From assembly GCF_039822285.1 (NCBI RefSeq), contig NZ_JBAJEY010000003.1, positions 62,001 through 126,000 of the forward strand: a DNA stretch of 64,000 nucleotides, read 5' to 3'. Positions 58,133 to 64,000 of this stretch are shown here, piece by piece. A program made the translations under genes and the position numbers. Within the stretch, counting starts at the first letter, position 1; each line of letters begins with the position of its first letter. The stretch is from Thiofaba sp039822285 (GTDB taxonomy: Bacteria > Pseudomonadota > Gammaproteobacteria > Halothiobacillales > Halothiobacillaceae). The notes below the pieces were generated by a model. That model was not told the origin of the DNA. It did no database searches and was given only the letters and a program-made list of their open reading frames with translations.

Positions 58133-58556
58133 GGGCGCGCCGGCAGGCCCGTTCCGCCGCCTTGGCGCGCTGTTTTACGATTGGCTGCTGATCCTCGCCC
58201 TGTGGTTCGTGCTGACCGCATTGCTACTCCCCCTCACCGGGGGTGAGGCCCTGCCCGAGCAAGGCCCCTGGCACTGGGCCTACCAAGCCTTACTCGGGCT
58301 TTCCGCGCTCGGCTTCTACCTGGGCTTCTGGCGCAAGGGCGGGCAGACACTCGGCATGCGCGCCTGGCGGGTGAGGCTGATCGACGAAGCGGGCGAGACG
58401 CCTCGCCTTGCCGCCCTGCTGCGCCGCGCCCTGTGGGCCGTGCCAAGCTGGGGACTGCTGGGCCTTGGAGTGCTGGCCCTGGTCCTCGACCCCAAACGGC
58501 GTGCCCTGCAGGATCGCATGAGCGGGACGCGCCTGATCGTGGATGAAATCCGATGA
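58119..58556 (+). CDS. RDD-family membrane protein
   Basis: A 145-residue protein starting near FRRLGALFYDWLLILALWFV, the RDD family start in which Arg and Asp flank the first helix. A second helix is WAYQALLGLSALGFYLGFW, followed by KGGQTLGMRAWRVRLID, the central family signature, and a third helix SWGLLGLGVLALVLDP. It ends RRALQDRMSGTRLIV. The family is poorly characterised; some members are implicated in ion transport. It overlaps the Excalibur gene by 14 bp and the next gene by 4 bp. Confidence 0.92.
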   Translation: MSVVKGAPAGPFRRLGALFYDWLLILALWFVLTALLLPLTGGEALPEQGPWHWAYQALLGLSALGFYLGFWRKGGQTLGMRAWRVRLIDEAGETPRLAALLRRALWAVPSWGLLGLGVLALVLDPKRRALQDRMSGTRLIVDEIR

Positions 58557-59014
58557 GCGAAAGCAAAGAAAAGATCTACCGGCATGGCCGTGGCGGCAGC
58601 GACCCCGAGCACCAGGCCCATCAGGCCGACATCCAGGCCCTCTTTGCCGGGCACACGCGGCTACACCGGGTGACGGAGCCCCTGCCGAATGGCATTCGCA
58701 CCTGCACCACCAGCGATGATCCCGCCCTGGCCCTGATCCTGCGCCGTCATGCCGCGGACATGAAGGCACGCTTCGCCAAGGGCCGGGCGATCCGCTCCTG
58801 GGACCCGCTGTTCGCCGAGCTGTTCGAGCAGCGCGAGAACATCCGGGTGGAGCTCTTCGAGCGGGAAGACGGCGTGTGCGCGGAACTGACCAGCGATGAC
58901 CCGGCGCTAGTGCCGCTGATCCTTGCCCACGATGCCACGCTGCACCGCTTCATCCAGGAAGGCAGCGCCCGTGCAGAGGACGCCTCACCCATGCCGGAGG
59001 CCCAGCGGGGGTAG
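58553..59014 (+). CDS. Unrecognised protein with a duplicated SDDPAL motif
   Basis: A 153-residue soluble protein. Two copies of a short motif are evident: TTSDDPALALILRRHAADMK (about residues 52-71) and LTSDDPALVPLILAHDATLH (about 113-132), separated by GRAIRSWDPLFAELFEQREN. Each copy would be a strand followed by a helix ending in a His, so an internal duplication with possible metal or haem contacts is conceivable, but I cannot name a family. The start overlaps the RDD gene by 4 bp. The stop codon TAG is supplied by the head of a REP element. Confidence 0.75.
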   Translation: MSESKEKIYRHGRGGSDPEHQAHQADIQALFAGHTRLHRVTEPLPNGIRTCTTSDDPALALILRRHAADMKARFAKGRAIRSWDPLFAELFEQRENIRVELFEREDGVCAELTSDDPALVPLILAHDATLHRFIQEGSARAEDASPMPEAQRG

Positions 59015-59166
59015 GAACGGTGCCCCGCCGCGACCCAGTGCGGGATCATCGGCCCGGGGGCGGGCCTCCTACACGGGAGAAGGCATACTGCCCCTGATCC
59101 TCGCCCATGCCGGTGTAGGAGCGGCGCCCCCGCCGCGACCCAGTGCAGGATCATCGGCCCCAGGCC
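59011..59166. repeat. REP locus C between an unknown gene and fliK
   Basis: REP-like units: plus GTAGGAACGGTGCCCC (59011-59036), minus unit GATCATCGGCCC...CTCCTAC (59044-59072), plus GTAGGAGCGGCGCCCC (59115-59139), and a truncated minus unit (59149-59166). The first unit provides the stop codon of the gene ending at 59014. The stretch between the two pairs (about 59084-59114) resembles a short segment of that gene's 3' end, suggesting a local duplication. Confidence 0.78.
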
Positions 59167-59183
59167 AACCTGGCCCCGCTGTT

Positions 59184-60557
59184 TCAGGCAAACAGGTCGA
59201 CGCCACCCGACCGCACCGGGTATTCGATCCCTCTGGCGGCGGTATCCGCCGCATCCGCCCCCGGCCCGGTGCTCCAGGGGCTGCCGCTGCCCTGCCCGGA
59301 GGCTCCGCCCTGGCCGTTGAACCCCTGCGCATTCTGGCCCTGCTGCTGACCGACATTCACGTTGACCTGGGTGAACCCCTGGTCGGCCAGCATTTCACGC
59401 AGCCTCGGCAGCGCCGCCTCGATGACCTCGCGGGTCAGCGCGTGGGCCGCACCGAAATGCACGTTGGCCTCGTTGCCGCGCAGGTGGAGGTGGATCTCCA
59501 TGGGGCCGAGATCGACCGGGTTCAGTTCGATGCGCGCGCCCTGCATCTGCTGGCCGAGCATCAGCATCACCCGCTGCCCCACGGCCTCACCGAATTCACG
59601 CGGCTGGTGCACTGGGATGGGGATGCGTTCGAGGAAGGGGAGGTCCTGAGGCGTGCGCGGCCTGGACGGATCCGCGGCCAGCAGGGGAGGCATGGCGGAC
59701 GGGTTATCGGACGACGCGGGGGAGGCTTCGAACCGGGCCATGAGCTCTCCGGGACGGGCCGAAGGCTCCACGTCCCGCACCGGAAGGCCGGGGACTTCAG
59801 CCACCTGCTGGGCCATCCGCATCGCCTCGGCCGGCTCCCAGCGCTCAAAGCCGGGGACTGCACCCCGGTCTGCGGCAGGAGGCGTTGCGGCCTGACGCAC
59901 ATCAGGCCCCGCCCCCTCTTTGGGCAACACGACCTGCACCGCTCCACCCATGGTCACTCGCCCGCTTGCCGCCAAGGGAGCCGATGCGCTCGCCGCGAGA
60001 AGGCGGGGGTCATCGGAGAGGGGCGGGAGGGGGAGACCGACTGCCATCGGCATGCCTGCGGCGGATACCTCACCCGTCGATGCGGGTAGCTCCTGCGCAG
60101 GCTGACGGGCGATATCCGTTACCGGTTCTTCCGGGCCGAAATCCACCTTGGCAAGACCGGAAACAACCGCTCCCGGCGGGATGGGCCCCTGAGCATCCCC
60201 CAGCATGGCAAGCAGCTGCTCGATGACCGAGGCCGGCTCCCCTCCCGTATCGCCCCCGGAATCGCCAGAATCGCCCTTGCCCGCGCCCGGGTCGAGCATG
60301 GCCTCCAGTACCCGAGCCTCGGGACCATTCACCTCGCCGACGGCCTGGGCATGGTGGATCTCGCGCTGGAACTCGGCCATCAGGCTGGCGCGGGCCTCAG
60401 GTGGCATGCCCTCCATCTGCTGCTCCAGGGCAGGAAGCATGGACTGCAGGAAGCCCGCGAAATCGACCGTGCCATCCGCCTGCAGCACCTTGGAGGATGC
60501 GCCCTCCATCCCGCCGGGCAGGACGTTCATCAGGGCTTGGAGCAGGCCAGGTTGCAT
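59184..60557 (-). CDS. fliK: Flagellar hook-length control protein FliK
   Basis: Secreted molecular ruler that switches flagellar export from hook to filament substrates. The 457-residue protein has a low-complexity Pro/Ala/Gly-rich N-terminal and middle region. The conserved C-terminal Flg_hook domain is at about residues 335-425: VMLMLGQQMQGARIELNPVD, LGPMEIHLHLRGNEANVHFG and TREVIEAALPRLREMLADQG. A Gln/Gly-rich tail follows. The gene order fliG-H-I-J-K supports the assignment. Start: ATG 60557, 10 bp after fliJ. Confidence 0.92.
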   Translation of the reverse strand: MQPGLLQALMNVLPGGMEGASSKVLQADGTVDFAGFLQSMLPALEQQMEGMPPEARASLMAEFQREIHHAQAVGEVNGPEARVLEAMLDPGAGKGDSGDSGGDTGGEPASVIEQLLAMLGDAQGPIPPGAVVSGLAKVDFGPEEPVTDIARQPAQELPASTGEVSAAGMPMAVGLPLPPLSDDPRLLAASASAPLAASGRVTMGGAVQVVLPKEGAGPDVRQAATPPAADRGAVPGFERWEPAEAMRMAQQVAEVPGLPVRDVEPSARPGELMARFEASPASSDNPSAMPPLLAADPSRPRTPQDLPFLERIPIPVHQPREFGEAVGQRVMLMLGQQMQGARIELNPVDLGPMEIHLHLRGNEANVHFGAAHALTREVIEAALPRLREMLADQGFTQVNVNVGQQQGQNAQGFNGQGGASGQGSGSPWSTGPGADAADTAARGIEYPVRSGGVDLFA

Positions 60558-60567
60558 GGGAGGGCCC

Positions 60568-61026
60568 TCAGCGGGAGGTGGTGGATTGGAACTTCAGGCG
60601 CAGGGCGAATTCATCCTGCAGCCGCTGGTCTTTACGCGCCACGCCCTGCGCAATGCTGGCGGAAAGCTTTTCCTCCACCTTCTGCAGGCCACGGGTCCGG
60701 GTGCGCTGCTCGTTCCAGGCCAGGGCGAGCTGGGCATGCTCCCTGGCCAGGCGCTCGACCACCTGGCGCTGCTGCCGCACGGCCTCCTCGATGCGGGCCA
60801 TGAAGGCACGGTAGTTCTGCAGGGCAAACACTCCCGCGCTGCCGCCGGGGTTGAACGACAGCCGGGCCGCGTATTCGCGCTGGTACTCCTCAAGCAGGTT
60901 GAGGCGCTGCTGCTGCTCATCCAGACGGGCGCGTGCCTCGGTCATGCGACGCGCAGCCTTGTCCTCCTCCTGGCGGGCGAAGTCGGTCAGGCGCTCAAGG
61001 CGTTGCTGGCGTTGCTGCTGCGTCAT
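60568..61026 (-). CDS. fliJ: Flagellar export chaperone FliJ
   Basis: A 152-residue, almost wholly coiled-coil cytoplasmic protein (for example RLEQLTDFARQEE-like start LERLTDFARQEEDKAARRMT and HAQLALAWNEQRTRTRGLQK). FliJ forms the stalk of the FliI ATPase ring and links it to FlhA. Sequence conservation is low in this family, so the call rests on length, coiled-coil composition and placement between fliI and fliK. A 60-bp gap separates it from fliI. Confidence 0.9.
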   Translation of the reverse strand: MTQQQRQQRLERLTDFARQEEDKAARRMTEARARLDEQQQRLNLLEEYQREYAARLSFNPGGSAGVFALQNYRAFMARIEEAVRQQRQVVERLAREHAQLALAWNEQRTRTRGLQKVEEKLSASIAQGVARKDQRLQDEFALRLKFQSTTSR

Positions 61027-61086
61027 GTCGCCCTCCTTTTCTTGTCAAGCATAGCCCCCTACCCCTTCGCTGTCATGCCACCCAGG

Positions 61087-62427
61087 TCATTGCTGAAACA
61101 GGCTGAACAGTGCCTCGAGGCTCTCCGCCATGGTGCTGCCGTGGCGCAGATCCTGGCGCAGGAAGTCCTCAAGCCGGGGGTGCATCTCGACCGCGGCATC
61201 GATGCGGCTGTCCGTGCCGCGCCGGTAGGCCCCCACGCTGATCAGGTCGCGGTTCTGGGTGTAGGTGGCGGCCAGCTGGCGGAAGCGCAGGGCGGCATCA
61301 CGCTGTTCGTGCGGGACGATGGCCGGCATCACCCGGCTGACCGAGGCCTCGACGTCGATCGCGGGGTAGCGCCCGGTCTCGGCGATCTCGCGCGAGAGCA
61401 GGATGTGGCCGTCGAGGATGGCGCGCGCGGCATCGGCGATCGGGTCCTGTGGGTCGTCGCCCTCGGTCAGCACGGTGTAAAAGGCGGTGATCGAGCCGCC
61501 ACCTTCCTCGCCGTTACCCGCCCGCTCCACCAGCTGCGGCAGGCGGTAGAACACCGACGGCGGATAGCCCTTGGTGGCCGGCGGCTCACCGATGGCGAGG
61601 CCGATCTCGCGCTGTGCCTGGGCAAAGCGGGTGAGGGAGTCCACCAGCAGCAGCACGTTCAGCCCCTGGTCGCGGAAGTATTCGGCAATGCTATGCGCAA
61701 GCCAGGAGCCATGCAGGCGCATCAAGGGCGAGGCATCCGCCGGGGCGGCGACCACCACCGCACGGGCCAGGCCCTCGGGGCCGAGGATCTCCTGCACGAA
61801 CTCCTTGACCTCACGGCCCCGCTCGCCGATGAGCCCCACCACGATCACATCCGCCCGGGTGTAGCGCGTCATCATGCCCAAGAGCACGCTCTTGCCCACG
61901 CCGGAGCCGGCGAACAGGCCCATGCGCTGGCCGCGCCCCACGGTGAGCAGGGCGTTGATCGCCCGTACCCCCACGTCCAGCGGTTCGCGTACCGGCGCAC
62001 GGCGCAGCGGATTGATGGGGCGACCGGTCAGGGGCACCGGATCGCCGGGTGGCAAGGGGCCCTTGCCATCCAGGGGCTGGCCGGAGCCATCCAGCACGCG
62101 GCCGAGCAGGCCTAGACCTACCCGCACCCCCATGCTGCGGCCGGTGGGGATGACGCGCGACTGAGGAGCTAGGCCCTGCGTGCCCTCGGTCGGCATCAGG
62201 TAGAGACGGTCGCCGGCAAAGCCGACCACCTCGGCCATCAGCTCCTGCCCCCCGGGGCTTACGATCCTGCACTGTTCCCCCACCGGGGCATGGCAACCCT
62301 CGGCCTCCAGGGTCAGGCCGACCATGCGCGTCAGCACTCCCTCGACCACGGGGCGGGGCGGCCCCGGGAGATGGGCGGCCCGTTCGCGCAAGCGTTCCGC
62401 CAGGCGCATGGCAAGGTCATGCTTCAT
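61087..62427 (-). CDS. fliI: Flagellum-specific ATP synthase FliI
   Basis: Hexameric ATPase of the flagellar type III export apparatus, related to the F1 beta subunit. The 446-residue protein has Walker A GLFAGSGVGKSVLLGMM (about residue 168), Walker B NVLLLVDSLTRFAQAQRE, the EPPATKGYPPSVFYRLPQLV segment, and DGHILLSREIAETGRYPAID. All are intact. The start overlaps the fliH stop by 4 bp. Confidence 0.97.
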   Translation of the reverse strand: MKHDLAMRLAERLRERAAHLPGPPRPVVEGVLTRMVGLTLEAEGCHAPVGEQCRIVSPGGQELMAEVVGFAGDRLYLMPTEGTQGLAPQSRVIPTGRSMGVRVGLGLLGRVLDGSGQPLDGKGPLPPGDPVPLTGRPINPLRRAPVREPLDVGVRAINALLTVGRGQRMGLFAGSGVGKSVLLGMMTRYTRADVIVVGLIGERGREVKEFVQEILGPEGLARAVVVAAPADASPLMRLHGSWLAHSIAEYFRDQGLNVLLLVDSLTRFAQAQREIGLAIGEPPATKGYPPSVFYRLPQLVERAGNGEEGGGSITAFYTVLTEGDDPQDPIADAARAILDGHILLSREIAETGRYPAIDVEASVSRVMPAIVPHEQRDAALRFRQLAATYTQNRDLISVGAYRRGTDSRIDAAVEMHPRLEDFLRQDLRHGSTMAESLEALFSLFQQ

Positions 62428-63158
62428 GCCCCCACGTCTCCGCCACTGCCGTCATCCACGCCTTGCTGGAGGGGGCCTCGGGCCTCCTCGCCCAGCACGC
62501 TGGCCACGAGTTGGGCGATGCGCCGGTCCAGCGTGGCATCCACCCGCGAGGTGGGCGTGACGACCACGCAGCCGCCGCGGGCGATGGCGCCATCCTCCTC
62601 GATGCGCCAGAACGAGCCGGGGGAGTGGATGGTGGCACGGACCAGGGCGGCATCCTCCGGATGGAGATGGACGACGACCTCGCGCGCCGTCGCGGGCAGG
62701 GTGCCAAGCGCCTCACGCACGACTGGGATGATCTCATCCGGCTGGGTCTTCAGCTCCCGCCGAACCAGCTGCTTGGCCAGCGCCAGCGCCAGTTCGATCA
62801 GGGCGGTCTCGAGTTCGCCCTCCGTCGCCTCCAGCGGCTGGGTCAGGCTGTCCACCAGTTCCTGCCAACGGGCCGCCCGCGCCTCAATCTCCGCCTGCCC
62901 GGCCGCCAACCCCTCCGCGTGGCCGGCGCGATAGCCTTCCTCCCAGGCCTCCCGCTGGATGGCCTCGATCTCCTCGGCCGTGGGCAGGGCGGGCGGCGGC
63001 GTCATCACCTCCTCGACCGTGACCCCCTCGGCCGGCGGGGCAGCTTGCTCGCCGGCCTCGGCCGGCGCGTCCATGGAGGGCGGCCGCCAGGGGGTCACCG
63101 ACCGGCCAGCCACATCCAGCAGACGCGGGGCCTTGCCCGTGGCCTGGGTCAGACTCAT
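62424..63158 (-). CDS. fliH: Flagellar assembly protein FliH
   Basis: Negative regulator and membrane-tethering partner of FliI. The 244-residue protein has a Pro/Glu-rich N-terminus (about residues 1-65), then the family motif EEGYRAGHAEGLAAGQAE, a glycine-repeat helix, and the V-type-ATPase E-subunit-like C-terminal domain (ELALALAKQLVRRELKTQPD, VVVHLHPEDAALVRATI, GGCVVVTPTSRVDATLDRRI). Typical length. It lies 31 bp after fliG. Confidence 0.94.
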   Translation of the reverse strand: MSLTQATGKAPRLLDVAGRSVTPWRPPSMDAPAEAGEQAAPPAEGVTVEEVMTPPPALPTAEEIEAIQREAWEEGYRAGHAEGLAAGQAEIEARAARWQELVDSLTQPLEATEGELETALIELALALAKQLVRRELKTQPDEIIPVVREALGTLPATAREVVVHLHPEDAALVRATIHSPGSFWRIEEDGAIARGGCVVVTPTSRVDATLDRRIAQLVASVLGEEARGPLQQGVDDGSGGDVGA

Positions 63159-63189
63159 GCCGCCACCGCCCTGGACTCAGACCACACCA

Positions 63190-64000
63190 TCACACCATCT
63201 CCTCGCCACCGCCGAGGTTGATCTTGCCTTCGTCGGCCATGCGGCGGGCGATCTGCAGGATCTCCTTCTGCGCTGCCTCGACCTCGGAGAGCTTCACCGG
63301 CCCCATGGCGTCGAGATCGTCGCGCATCATCTCCGCCGCACGCTTGGACATGTTCTTGAAGAACTTGTCGCGCAGGTCCTGATCGGAGGCCTTGAGGGCC
63401 AACAGCAGCTTGTCGGTCGGCAGCTCGCGCAACAGGGTCTGGATGCTGCGGTCGTCCACGTCGATGAGGTTGGCGAACACGAACATGAGGTCCTCGATCT
63501 GGGTGCCCACCTCCAAGTCGACACTCTTGATCTCCTCCATGATCCGGGTCTCGATGCTGCTCTCGATGTTGTTGAGGATGCTGGCCGCCACGCGCACGCC
63601 GCCCACCTTGGACGACTTGCCGCCCAGCTCGCCGGTGGCCTGCATCTCCATGATGTCATCGAGTTCGATCAAGGCCTGCGGAGGGATGGAATCGAGCGTG
63701 GCCACGCGCATGATGATGTCGCCGCGGGTGTTCTCCGGCAGCATGGACAGCACCTCGGCCGCCTGCTCGCCTTCCAGGTGGGAGAGCACGGTGGCGATGA
63801 TCTGCGGATGCTCGTAGCGGATGATCTCGGCGATCGAGCGCGCATCCATCCACTTCAGCGATTCCAGCGTCTTGCCGCCGGTGCCGCCCATCAGGATACG
63901 GTCCATCAGGCTCTCCGCACGATCCTCGCCCAGCGCCCCGATCAGCACCTTGCGGATGTAGTCCGAGGCACCGAGCGCAAGGCCCGTCTGCCCCTCCATG
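63190..64000 (-). CDS. fliG: Flagellar motor switch protein FliG, C-terminal part (cut by window edge)
   Basis: The last 270 codons of the rotor protein that couples stator torque and switches direction. FliG is usually about 330-340 residues, so roughly 65 N-terminal residues lie outside the window. Visible features are the middle-domain EHPQIIATVLSHL motif, the MRVATLDSIPPQALIELDDI segment, and the torque-generating C-terminal helix region DDRSIQTLLRELPTDKLLLA followed by MSKRAAEMMRDDLDAMGPVK. The Met at 63999 is internal and not the start. Confidence 0.95.
   Translation of the reverse strand, partial: MEGQTGLALGASDYIRKVLIGALGEDRAESLMDRILMGGTGGKTLESLKWMDARSIAEIIRYEHPQIIATVLSHLEGEQAAEVLSMLPENTRGDIIMRVATLDSIPPQALIELDDIMEMQATGELGGKSSKVGGVRVAASILNNIESSIETRIMEEIKSVDLEVGTQIEDLMFVFANLIDVDDRSIQTLLRELPTDKLLLALKASDQDLRDKFFKNMSKRAAEMMRDDLDAMGPVKLSEVEAAQKEILQIARRMADEGKINLGGGEEMV

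Overview
The window is GC-rich, densely packed bacterial chromosome, most likely from a flagellated gammaproteobacterium of the Chromatiales/Ectothiorhodospira type. That placement is inferred from gene order: the minus-strand run trpS-nnrD-tsaE-amiC-mutL-miaA-hfq-hflX-hflK-hflC-DUF2065-hisZ-purA-rnr is the classic gammaproteobacterial superoperon, with hisZ added. MutL carries an endonuclease-type motif, so the organism probably lacks the MutH-directed system of enterics. No prophage, insertion sequence or CRISPR array was seen.

Layout. 1-14.9 kb: RNA, nucleotide and envelope housekeeping superoperon on the minus strand, cut at the left edge inside rnr and interrupted by a higBA toxin-antitoxin module between mutL and miaA. 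15-24 kb: a CPA2 cation/proton antiporter, a DUF1631-PilZ pair, a quinone reductase, a glycosyltransferase, Dps and a YoaA-type Fe-S helicase. 24-29.3 kb: a TPR lipoprotein with PBP1b, an APH-AAA fusion kinase and a RelBE-like module. 29.3-35.7 kb: an RNA-repair-flavoured island: phosphoribosyltransferase, DUF504/MJ1316 protein, HPF-cold-shock fusion, archease, RtcB ligase, B12-dependent ribonucleotide reductase and an RNase Z-like metallohydrolase. The last four are tightly packed and co-directional. 35.7-36.4 kb: about 730 bp of repeat mosaic. 36.4-44.8 kb: CopB-type ATPase, a cNMP/CBS/DUF294 protein and a three-gene ABC exporter. 44.8-48.9 kb: REP repeats, tRNA-Asn and tRNA-Arg behind a perfect consensus promoter, aspartate aminotransferase and uvrB. 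48.9-59 kb: DUF2062 protein, rhodanese, a triple-hairpin region, lolCD, small envelope proteins, mfd, Excalibur and RDD proteins and an unrecognised duplicated-motif protein. 59.2-64 kb: fliK-fliJ-fliI-fliH-fliG on the minus strand, cut at the right edge inside fliG.

The most interesting parts are the RNA-repair island linked to class II ribonucleotide reductase, a palindromic CT-rich repeat that sits in frame inside the linkers of MutL and Mfd as well as in intergenic DNA, three REP clusters, and three successive perfect hairpins between the rhodanese and lolD genes. All assignments come from reading the sequence; no database search was run.
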